Shown here: piece after piece, positions 39,855 through 50,100 of the stretch
Layout: each line of letters starts with the position of its first letter
How positions within the stretch are numbered: the stretch's first letter is position 1
Assembly (NCBI RefSeq): GCF_947507565.1
Contig: NC_089175.1
Coordinates: 4,825,733-4,889,732, forward strand
Direction of reading: 5' to 3'
Length of the DNA: 64,000 nucleotides
Source: Oscarella lobularis
Taxonomy: Eukaryota > Porifera > Homoscleromorpha > Homosclerophorida > Oscarellidae
The notes under the pieces: model-generated
Told to the model about the DNA's origin: nothing
The model's input: only the letters and a program-made list of their open reading frames with translations
Database searches by the model: none
Made by a program: the position numbers and the translations under genes

Positions 39855-40310
39855 TGATTTGTCGTCCTCACAGTCACAAATCCTGACTGAAGAGGATGAG
39901 GACGAGGTGAATGACATTCCCAACGACGACGACCACCACGACGAGGAGAGGCATTACTTCCTGTCTCTTGTGTGCAACAGAACGTTTTTGGTTATTATTA
40001 GGCAGATTGATACTCACCTTCTACGTATTTACCCTATGCTATTGGCGAACAGAGTAACCTCCGGTAACCTCCCGAGGTAGAACTGTATAGAAGTCAACGG
40101 TTTTGCTGAATGCCCCATTGCTTTCTCACGACAATTCACGCAAACATCAACGTGCTAAGTGAAAATCAGTATGACGTTCGTCAATTATTGGCTACAATGG
40201 TGAAAATTCGGACAAGATGCGCGCAGAATCGAGATCAAGTTGAAGAGGCTTTTCAGCGGCAGTCATAACTGTATCTGCGTGCTACCAGCGACCTGAGTGG
40301 CGTTTTCTTC
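39855..40310 (+). pseudogene. CFAP91 3'-end fragment
   Basis: Copy of the last CFAP91 exon and its 3' flank: the acidic tail (SQSQILTEEDEDEVNDIPND; DDDHHDEER) followed by the same downstream sequence as 29987-30330. The stop and final DEL are altered. It joins the ANKS3 fragment at about 39855 within a short stretch common to both genes. Confidence 0.8.
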
Positions 40311-41274
40311 GTGGCCGCTTGCTTCGTGCTGCGCTAAACCGTTTCATCGTTGAAAGTCAGAACCACATTCGAAATGAAAGAATCTAGTTTCACGAAAGCA
40401 GCGTCGTTATCTTCTCCGCCTATTCGACAATTTTTTGTCCAATTGTTGCTTTCACCACTCGATCGCCCAAAGCCCACGCCAGTTCCATAAAAGCACGCGG
40501 CAAACTGTGACTGTCAGCTCGATTTGGTCGACACAGGCTTTAAAAGATGTTAAATAGGCAAGAGGTATTGGCTGGAAAGCTTTTCTAAGATAATCGAACC
40601 CGTTCAAAACGCCCGCCTAAGAGTGGTCACGTAAAAATAAAAAATCACTTCTTTCTATGTTTTAACTAAGCAATGGCATTCTTTCATGGTGCAAACTTTG
40701 AGTTACGACCTTAGAAAAAGTTTCAAAAATAGGCGAATAACTGACTTTTTTCAAAAATTCGTAATTAAAAGGAAAACGCTTTTTTTTAGCAAAACCGTTT
40801 GCACCACGTGAAAGAGCAAGGAAAGCGCTTTCGAACGGTATATAATAAGTGCTATAATGGTGCAAAGAAATAGCCGCTAGAAGGCCCGTCCGCTTTACCT
40901 GATGCTGTCCGAATTCATATGTCAGTGTCCGGGAATACAAAATGACGCCTCCTGTAGCGTGCGTGTAACGAACAGCTCTGCATTTTTGTGTGGTTGTTTC
41001 TCTACAAGCAAGGTTGCAACGCAGGTAAAAGGGGTTGGGGTTCGTTGCACCAGGGGCTCAGTACGCTTGTCCGATATTCAGGCTGTCCGAAAACACCTGA
41101 ATGACTCTATCGTGACTTGTTCTCGTCGAAGTCTGAAGCAAAGATAGTCTACTGTCCGAACGACTGAAGCTCCTCTTCATATACACACGCCAGAATTCAC
41201 GTAGCAATTTATTCAGCTCAAAACGTGGCACACGTGCAGGACAAACGAAGTCTCAAAGGTTCGTGAAACGATAG
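40311..41274. other. Spacer 3' of PNP-Death B
   Basis: Its right half (about 41080-41270) matches the 3' flank of gene C (47020-47190), including AGTCTACTGTC and GAAACGATAGCTAACG. The left half has no recognisable gene; TTTTTAGCAAAACCGTTTGC-like low-complexity sequence is present. Confidence 0.45.
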
Positions 41275-42733
41275 CTAACGTGGACCTTCTCCTCTTGTCA
41301 GTCTTTTGTATTCTCTGACAATTTCATCCTCACTGATGTCAATTTTATGACAAGCTGTTACAAGCTTGCTCACTGAAGCCTCTCTTCCCTTCTTAAGCTT
41401 CCAATCAGATATTATTTTGTACGCTCTAACAACATTATCTTGAGTTTGATTTTCATACTCAGAAGTAGCCTTTTCATTCAGTCCCAAGTATAGAAGAAGA
41501 CGCTGCCACTTTCCTTGAGCTAATTCAGCAACAGCTATCTTCAGATCATGGTTGACTTCCTTAGGCAGTGAATGGTGATCTAAAATGATTAAAATTAAGG
41601 CACTGTACCTATTGAGAGTAATTAAATTAGAAGAACTACGACTGCAGTATACAGACATGAAATGTAAAAAAGAGAAGTACCTGAAGTAGGCAAACTAGAA
41701 GCTGCTGCCTCATGTTGTTCGTTACCTAAAAATTCAAAATATCTGTTCAGCGTCACTTTATAGCGTTACATGCAATGCCACCAAAATTACCAGTCTGATT
41801 GCTCTCAAATGTAACTGGATAGCGTGAATCCTGTGCAGAAGCACAATTGATTGTACCTTGATCAGTGTCATCTGTTCCAAAAAGTGTCGCATCACCCAAT
41901 TTTGCCAGGTGAAAAACAAGCGCTGTCGCTGACGCGCAGCAATACTTTTGATAAGATTTGTCAGAAATTTTGGTGTCTTTTGATGCATAATCTGACACCC
42001 CTTTGACGAAAATCCTCTTGCTTCTGCCTAAGAACAGTTTACAACCGTCATAAAAGCCAAACCCTTCCATGTCATAGCCTGTCAGCTTTCGTCCAACTCT
42101 TTCAGCCATTGCATCCCAATCTGCAGTTTCTTTCAGGTTATCACCTGAGACGAATTCGTTCATATGAATTTTTGGTGGTCTCTCCTCTTTCGGAGAAACG
42201 GGTGGCTTGATGCTCTTCAATTCTTCTGGGACGTACTCTAACCACTGCTGATCTTCTCCTATCACTCCAGTAGTAATTCCCTTCAGCGTTTCATCAATTT
42301 CGATGGGGAAAGTCTCTGTTCTGCCCTGCTTGCCATCTGCATACTGCTTCCCATCGTCGAGAGAAATCGCCTTTGGAACTAAAAGATCTCCTAGCTGGAC
42401 GAACTTGGGATTTCCAGCGCACACTCCCACCATGGCGATTACGGACGGCTCAAGTGGAGTGTGTGACAGTGAGTCAACAAATTCGATGGCCTTATAACCC
42501 CTCTGATCGCCGGATCGAACAAGAGCAACTTCAAGCGAACGACCGTCGTCAAAGAAATGTTTCCAAGTGGTAGAGAAGACCATAGTGGCGAGTTTCTTTG
42601 TGTCAGAACGTAAACACTGGAGCGGACCGTCCAGAGATCCTGTTATCTTTTTGAGAACTTCCTTGGCGCTGTAAAGCTCCGTTTCCGTGGTCGTAACGAG
42701 GCAAAGGTCCACTTTCTTGTTGAAGACGGGCAT
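41275..42733 (-). CDS. PNP-fold domain plus Death domain (gene B)
   Basis: Close paralogue of gene A in the PNP exon (MPVFNKKVDLCLVTTTETEL; GVCAGNPKFVQLGDLLVP; TGYDMEGFGFYDGC; KGVSDYASKD), with the active-site motifs retained. The exon ends in FGTDDTDQG. A 45-nt exon (GNEQHEAAASSLPTS) then resembles the opening of the Roc exon of gene C. The last exon is a Death domain (LPKEVNHDLKIAVAELAQGK; LGLNEKATSEYENQ; ISDWKLKKGREASVSKLV) ending RLTRGEGPR. It looks like a gene C-type locus that lost Roc-COR but kept the exon stump. Starts at the ATG at 42733. Confidence 0.85.
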
Positions 42734-42854
42734 TGAGACCGTTGGGCGTTGTCTGCCGAAGAGGACTCGAATAGACTACTTTACATACCATGGTAATTCA
42801 ATTAATGTAATCCTTTTATCTTTTCCAACCATTCTCAACTAATTTTTAGTAGCC

Positions 42855-42960
42855 CCTGTAGATGATCGAAGGCCTTCCTGAAGAGGACAAGGACGAGGAC
42901 AGCCACGATGAGACGAGAGGAGGAAGTATAAGCTGAAGCATAAGGCGCATTTGTGCGCGT
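42855..42960 (+). pseudogene. CFAP91 tail remnant
   Basis: Short acidic stretch (CTTCCTGAAGAGGACAAGG, then Asp/Glu and DETRGGS codons) resembling the decayed CFAP91 tail at 45690. Marks another duplication junction, upstream of the kinase gene. Confidence 0.5.
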
Positions 42961-43022
42961 TGTGACGTTTTGATGTAATTAGACCACAACTCCTACGTAA
43001 ATCAGATCAGTGCGCACACAAA

Positions 43023-45277
43023 ATGGCGTCGTCACTCCCTCATTACGCTTCAAAAGACGTACTGTACGAAGAGGAACGCGATTTTATTAGTTCAGGTACA
43101 TTTTCACAAGTGTTCAGAGGTCAGCTGAGGAACAGACCTTCCTCAGACAGCTTCGCTGTAATTGCAGTGAAGGTAAGTTGTCTTGAAGCTTATATTGCTC
43201 GGGCAATTTCCTACAGCGTAGACGTTGGCCCGGTTGGGTCTCCTATTCGCGATAGTGCGCCGCGGCTACACAAATCTATACACGTAGTCTACTCGTTACT
43301 GTAATACACGCCCTTTTTCACGTGTGCTTGCGCGCGAGAGTAGGATTTTCTATGCAGGTTATTGAAAACTTGGATTTGCTGTACAGCAGAGCGGAATGCC
43401 TTAACCTTCCGTGTCATGAACACATCGTGAAGTGTTTGGGAGTCTGCGCACCTAGATGTGCTCTACTCCTTGAATACAAAGAAGGCGACTTGTCAATGTT
43501 GTTAGACAGCGATACTCGTTTTGCTGCCTTTGAGAATTTGGAAAATAGAATCGACGTGTGTCGTCAAATTGCATCCGGCATGGCTTTTCTTCACAGCCAA
43601 GGCGTGCTGCATCTAAATCTTAAGCCAGCAAAGGTCTTGGTGGAACGAGCTCAGTCTGCAACCACTCTAGGGTGCAAGGTAGTTTGCCACCATTGACGTC
43701 AAGCGCATGAGAATTCGCACGACTGTTTAATTTAGATCACAGGTTCGCAATGTCGCTTTGAATCAGAGTTTCAAGTTCCTCCTATTGATTTAAGTTGGGG
43801 CACCAATTACTTCATGGCACCTGAACGCTTGTCAGGTGTGACTTTGAGTGCAGTAGTGCTCATGAAAAGCGACGTCTACAGGTCTGATTTAGATGACGTA
43901 TGTATATATATATATATATATATATATAAATTTACTGCTTGACGCTTTAGCTTTGGTATCATGATGTGGCTGGTACTAGAGAAGATACAAGTTGAAAACA
44001 TAGCTTCTTGTAAGAACTGGCTACATGGTTAATTGATTCCAGTCCTTAGTTATTCTTACTTTATTTAGATTTTGAAACGGACGAGGCACGCCGTATTTGT
44101 ATGAAATTTAACTTTCAGGGGAAAAAAAGCTGCGCTCCGGAATGGTGCAACGAACTCAGTTTCTCCTGCTCAGAACGCAGTTTTGCAGACCGCCCATCTT
44201 TTGCTGACGTTCTTGAGCGATTCGGCGTTAATCAGCCGTTTCAAAGTGATGGCAATTGCATTACCTCTATTGAGCGAAAGGAATTAGTCTATATCGAAGA
44301 AGAAGATATCATTGACGTCGGTGGATTTGGTGAAGTGTATGAAGCGAAGTTCACACGACTCAAAGAGAAAGTTGCAGTTAAAGTGCTCTACGGAAGACCA
44401 AGAAACGAAGAGTAAGGCATCTGCTTTCTGTAGCCGTTTAGGCCTTTGTCTTCACGTTTTCTCTGCATGATATAGTGAAAAAAGAAATCTGAGTAAAGAA
44501 GCTGAAGTGTTCTCTAAAATTCCACCTCACTTGAACATAGTGAAACTCATAGGCATCTGTAATGAATTTAGGTACTTTGCATTAGTTCTTGAATTCGCCG
44601 AAGGAGGAAATCTGTCGGATTTTTTGAAATCAGACAAGAGTCATGACTGGAAAACGCGGGAAAACGTTGCTCAGCAGACGGCGGCGGGCATGAAGCATCT
44701 TCACACATGCGAAATTATACATCTTGATCTTAAACCTGCCAACGTTCTTATCAAAGAGACGAATGGACACGTGGTTGCCAAAGTAGGTTGTTCTTAACTT
44801 TGAGAAACGTACACAGTATATTCACGTCTCCTACGTAGATTTGCGATTTTGGTCTTTCAAAAAATAAAGATGTCAGTTTATTGACGAGGAGTCGTCAATC
44901 AGGAGTTGACCCTTCAGGAACAGTACCGTATATTTCTCCTGAGAGATACTCAGAGCATCCGTATGGAGAGGGCACTGATAAAGACAGACTTGGAATAGCG
45001 ATGAAATCTGATGTCTACAGCTACGGAATGATATTGTGGCGAATTCAAGAAAGAAGAAGTCTTCCTACTAGTATGACACCTCCCACACGCCTGCGTCTAA
45101 GTCAACCCTTGTTTAGGAAAACCGCCTCCTGGATATTACAAGTATTACAAGCTGCCAAATCGAACGCAGCAGGCTCCAAAATGGTACAACGATTTGGTAG
45201 ACAAGTGTGACAAAGAAAAGCCAGAAGAGCGACCTTTATTCAGTGAGATTGTTATCGTTTTTGAATCCCAACAGTAG
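43023..45277 (+). CDS. Tandem pseudokinase-kinase protein (TKL/RIPK-like)
   Basis: Two kinase domains in one multi-exon gene. Domain 1 (from the ATG at 43023): glycine loop SSGTFSQVFRG, VAIK-type lysine at VIAVK, catalytic loop HLNLKPAKVLV with Asn in place of the HRD Asp, and no DFG (ITGSQ follows), so it is a predicted pseudokinase. Domain 2 (about 44300 on): glycine loop DVGGFGEVYEAKF, lysine AVKVL, LDLKPANVLI, CDFGLSKN, SGTVPYISPERY and MKSDVYSYGMILW, all expected for activity. Ends EIVIVFESQQ with stop at 45275-45277. Neighbouring death-fold genes and TKL/RIPK-like features suggest immune or stress signalling, but no CARD or Death domain is in this gene. A decayed copy lies at 46155. Confidence 0.85.
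43905..43927. repeat. (TA)n microsatellite in a kinase intron
   Basis: Run of alternating T and A inside the short intron after the MKSDVY segment of kinase domain 1. Confidence 0.8.
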
Positions 45278-45479
45278 AGGTTAGCCCATTTCCCAGCTCC
45301 GGCATTTATATTTATTTCTATTTTCAAACTGGTATTTTCCAAACAATGTTTTTATTAGTATTCATACGTATAGTGCTTGTAAAAGATGGAATTATGGTAC
45401 TGCGTCAATGCATCATCACTGTGGCTAAAGGTGGTTAATGCTATTTCAGATTTATGAAAGGTAGAGAAGGAGAGAATAA

Positions 45480-45680
45480 TTAGCAAAGTTTGGAATTAAG
45501 ATCAAAAATACAAGAATACAACTTTTTTCTTCTAGTTTCATCATCGCCATCAGTCGCGTCAGATACCAATGATACAATCTGCTTCATTCCTAACTGAAAT
45601 TCTTTTACCCTTTTCATACACTCCTCCTTGGCAAGGCGCTCTTTGATGGATACGCTCTCGCACATCTCCCTCACAATTTT
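45480..45680 (-). pseudogene. ANKS3 last-exon fragment
   Basis: Contains only the final ANKS3 exon (REMCESVSIKERLAKEECM; KEFQLGMKQIVSLVSDATD; CIFDLNSKLC). It is broken at the CACATCTCCCTC point and abuts a CFAP91 tail remnant. It is closer to the true ANKS3 exon than the copy at 39100. Confidence 0.8.
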
Positions 45681-45689
45681 TTAATCACA

Positions 45690-46150
45690 AGGCCTTCTTG
45701 AAGAGGACGAGGACGAGGACAACCACGATGAGACGAGAGGAGGGACGAGTCGTAAAAGGCTCATTAGTGATTTAGTGCGTAACTCAATGGCGGCGGAACG
45801 GAGGGGCACTGGGGGCACGTGCCCTCCCCTCCCCCCCCCCCCCCCCCCCCCCCCCCCAAACTTTTTAGGGGGGGGGGGGGGGGGGGGGGGCAGTGCCCCT
45901 CTAAAATTTGCGCGCTTACAATTATTTGGGTCAGGTAACGATAAAAGAAGCACTTATTTTGGAAAATATTAGTCTGTTTGTCTGCAGCAAATGCATTTAG
46001 CGCCAATAAAAATAATGTTAACCACGCCCACGCGTGAAAAATTACCGGCGCGCGCCCCCCCTTACTTGAGTGCGTTGTGACGTTTTGGTGTGTGTTTTGT
46101 AATTACACCCAGAGCCCTATAATAAAATTCAGTCCGAGACAGTGCGCACA
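45690..46150. repeat. CFAP91 tail remnant carrying a poly-C/poly-G hairpin element
   Basis: 45690-45765 resembles the acidic CFAP91 tail (GAAGAGGACGAGGACGAGG). An element at about 45788-45905 follows: GAGGGGCACTG and CAGTGCCCCTC ends (11 bp, perfect) enclose a long C run, a short AT core and a long G run, forming one extended hairpin. The CAATGGCGG left end recalls hAT-type non-autonomous elements. The homopolymer lengths are likely unreliable. Confidence 0.6.
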
Positions 46151-46154
46151 CAAA

Positions 46155-46660
46155 ATGGCGTCGCACTCCCTCTTCAAAAGACGTACTGTACGAAGACGAG
46201 CGCGATTTTATTAGTGCAGGTACATTTTCACAAGTGTTCAGAGGTCAGCTGAGACCTTCCTCAGACATCTTCACGGCAGTGAAGGTAAGGGGTAGTTCTA
46301 CAGCGTTAGACGTCGGCCCGGTTTGGTTTCCTATACTCAATCGTTTATTCTATACATGTCTACACACTTGCAAAACACTCCCTCTTCCACGTGTGCTTGC
46401 GCGCGAGAATAGGATTTTTTCTATGCAGGTTAGTAAAATTTGGATTTGCTGTACAGCAGAGCGAAATGCCTTCCAATACAAAGAAGGCGACTTGTCAGCG
46501 ATGATGCCGATGCCAATCGTTCAAGTTTTTCTGTTGCTGCGTCCGCCGCCTTTGAGATTTGGAAAGTAGAATCGACGTGTGTTGTCAAATGGCATGGCTT
46601 TTCTTCACAGCCAAAGCGTGCTACACTTAAATCCTAAGCCAGCAAAGGTCTTGGTGGAAC
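46155..46660 (+). pseudogene. Decayed copy of the tandem kinase gene, 5' part
   Basis: Matches 43023-43650: ATGGCGTC start region, SAGTFSQVFRGQL glycine-loop region, the 5' part of intron 1, the LLYSRA exon and the HSQ...LLNPKPAK-like catalytic-loop region. Coding frames are interrupted several times and an internal segment is missing, so no kinase product is expected. Confidence 0.75.
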
Positions 46661-46675
46661 GCCTTCAAAATTATG

Positions 46676-47192
46676 CATTTCCAAGGCGCGAGCCCACGTC
46701 TGTGGACGACGAGAAAATCTGACGGTGAGTTTGAAAGGCCAGAACGCGGTTTTAGTAAATCAAATTGTCTATCAAAGCCATTATGGTTCATAGATACAGC
46801 TCAGTACTATAGCTTTTTTTGGAGAGGCGTGCAAACGGAAGAAAATCCACGCATTCTTAATCGACGAGTCGGTAATAGAAGCGAATCGCGCTCATGCTAA
46901 CCATGGGTGGCTTCCTCAAGGTCTTTTGAAATTGAATGAGAACCCCTTCTGTTTGACATTCTTAGGAACACCCCGTTGGACGAATAAACGCTTTCCCGTG
47001 ACGAAGCCTCCACTAGGTCGGGTGCATTGCGACTTGTTCTCGCCAAAGTCTGAAGCATAATATAGTCTACTGTCTGAACGATTGAAGCTCTCCTTCATGT
47101 GAGACGTGAGAATTCACGTAGCAATTTATTCAATTCAAAACGTAAGCACACATGCGGGAAAAACGAAGTCTCTAAGGTTCGTGAAACGATAG
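46676..47192. repeat. Duplicated flank block
   Basis: 46676-46870 is homologous to 36393-36600. 47020-47190 is homologous to 41080-41270, the 3' flank of PNP-Death B. No gene is seen. This fixes the order of units in the duplication block. Confidence 0.6.
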
Positions 47193-50100
47193 CTAACGTC
47201 TTTTGTATTCTTTGACAATTTCATCCTCACTGATACCAATTTGAATACAAGCTGCTACAAGATTGCTCACTGAAGCCTCTCTTCCCTTCCCAAGCTTCCA
47301 ATCCGATATTATGCTGCACACTCTAACAATGTTATCTTTGCTTTCCTCTTTGTACTGAGAAGTGACTCTTTCATTCAGTCCCAAGCACAGAAGAAGACGT
47401 TCCCACCTTCCTTGAGCTAATTCAGCAACAGCCATTTTCAGATTACTGTCGATTTCCTCAGGCAGTAAATGACGATCTAAATAATAAAATTTTAAGGCAC
47501 TGTACCAATTTAATTAGAAGAACTACTACTACTGCAGTATACAGACGTGAAATGTACAAAGAGAGAAGTACCGGAAGTAGGCACTGGTCTCCAAGACTTA
47601 TAGCGTCACATGCAATTCTAGCAAAATTAGATGTTGGTCTGCCATAGCTTACCTTTGGATTGTGCAGAACCGACCTCGTGCTCAAACCAAATGTCAATGT
47701 TGGAAAGTTCCTCCTTTTCCAGAGACAGCCGACTATTGAATCCGTTGTACACCTCAGCGTCCCTGGGAGAATATTGATAATTTTCGTCCCTGTCAGCATC
47801 CTTGCTGTCAGTAATAACAAGAAGGTCCCGATTATCAATCTCAAAATCCTCGCCTTTACAAGTCGCTTCCTTTAGCTGACAGCAAACTCTATATTTAAAG
47901 CCTCTCATACCCTGCTGGCAAGCACTCTCCCATTCCTCAGAAAACCTCTCTCGAATTAAGGCTAAGAGAGACGAGCTCATCTTCACGTCAGCTTTTCTGA
48001 GGAAACGAACTGTCAGGGCAACCCAATGGCCTCTACTGTGATACAACAGTTCGACTTCAACTAAAAGATAGAAAGCATGGTACGCTGACTGCCTCTGGGT
48101 TTTTTACGTAGTAAAAAGGCATACCTTTTACAGATGATTCCTCGTCTTTAGCCAGGAAAATGCACTGGTGACGAGAAAGCTGCGGTCTTTTGGGATACAA
48201 GCGTAGGAAGCGAGTTATTAGACGAAAATAGAGGCATTCTGAGACGAACTTCGATTTCGTGGGAAGGACGATAAGTGGAGCTGGGAAAGGCGACTCGTAG
48301 GTGTGCTTCTTCCAAAGAAGGGAGCAATTGGGAACAGATAACGTTCTTAGCATTGAAGGAACGTAGAACGAATTGAGCGACAATTCAGGAGGAACAGGTG
48401 TTATAATGTCGAGAAGATGGAGAAGTCGTATGATGAGCTTGTTCTCCTCAACTTGTTCCGGACTAAAACTAAAATTGGCCGAAACGTTTCGCATCTGTTT
48501 CAGACGATAGTCTAACAGATCTTCGGTCATGATTCCCGTCTTCTTCAGATATCCCCATTTCTGCAGCATTTTCGGTCCAGGGGGAGTGGCTGTGACGAAA
48601 GCCGAGAGGGCTTTGATCACCCACGAAGGAGACGTGAATACAAAATCGCTTAGATCCTTGACGTCCGGATAGAACAGAATGGCTCCAACGTTGGCTAAAT
48701 ACTTCAGCGCAATCAAGACTTCTTTTTCCGTTTGAATTTCGCACGCCTCATTCGCCAGCTTAGAAATGTCTTCGACTTTTGCAACGACCGTCTTCGCGTC
48801 CTTCTCCCAAAAGAAAAGGAGAAGTTCGAGGTATACCCAAAACAGAGGCTGCTTCTTTTTTTGCCAGTATCTCTTTGTCATACGGTCCACCCTCTGGCGC
48901 AGCTGAAAAATAGTATGACAGGGAGACTCTAAACCGGATAGAGTGTTGTCTACCAAAAATACGCTCTTTAAGTGATGAGTCATTTCTTGAAATGTTGCAT
49001 CGTTACAGTCAGTCAAATGTTTGGGCAAAACAATGTGGGTAACGAAGTCGCTGTCTTCAAGAAGCTTTTCAAAGCGTTCTTCTTGCTGCTTGAGCCATTT
49101 TTCAACGGCAGCGGAATCAGGAAACCTTTTCTTGTCCTTTTCGAGAACGTCTCTATGAGTACCGATGGCGAACACGGGAGGAGGACAAACTTCTTCCTCT
49201 TCGCCCATCGAATCGTCGCTCTTCTGCGCGTCGTCTTGCGCGGTTGCGATCGAACTGAACCAGTATAGAGGATAGTCCTCGTTTCGGCGAATCCAACCGA
49301 GTTCGCTCGTCTGGTCGATCACCTCGCCGCTCGGCAGTCGATAGAAGGACTCCGCTCTGTCCAACAGCGACTTTGAAATATCGGTCACGACCATATAGAT
49401 AGATAATGAGAACTCCTTGTTGTCCGGTAGTAAAGCGGAATGAGTGGCAAGGTAGACCTCCTGCCCTCCCAAGTCCCATATATCACGAATGCTTACACCT
49501 TGCTGAAGGAGATCCTCTTCGCTCGGTTTGTTTTTCCGGAAGCTGTCTAGTTGGCGTTTCTGATTGGGTGTAAGGGTTTTCATCCGAATTCCCATCGCTT
49601 TTAAATCATCTTTTAATGGCCCTGATGATTGCGGCGTCATCTCCTGTCGTGGACTCTCTGACTCGGCCGGTATTGCAAAGTTGGGGCTCTTTGACTCCAT
49701 GGCAGACTTGGAGCTCTCTGGTTCGCGACTCGATTCGGGAATACTAAATGTAGGTTCCTTAAGAATTGTAAATTCCCGACTTGCACGATAGCAGCCCTCC
49801 GCAACGAGCGAATCTAAATGATCGCTGCTCTCCGTAGCTACCCATTTCCGAGCTACTGTGTGCGTCATTGTAACTGCCGCTCCCTCCGTGCTCGCCTTGT
49901 TGTTATCAAACGGTCTGTTCAAAAGAGAATCCACGAGGCACGATTTGCCAGCGCCATTCTGCCCGACAATGATGATTCCAGATCGATTCACCGCAACAGA
50001 GCCGCGCTTTAGCGCCTCGTCGTATATTCTCTGACTCTCATTCGTTCCAGGAAGCGACAAACTGGAAGCCGCTGCCTCAGGTGGTTGCTTACCTGAAAAA

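Noticed and set aside
45764-46006. Proline/glycine-rich frames across 45.8 kb
   Set aside because: Produced by the poly-C and poly-G runs of a hairpin element, not coding.
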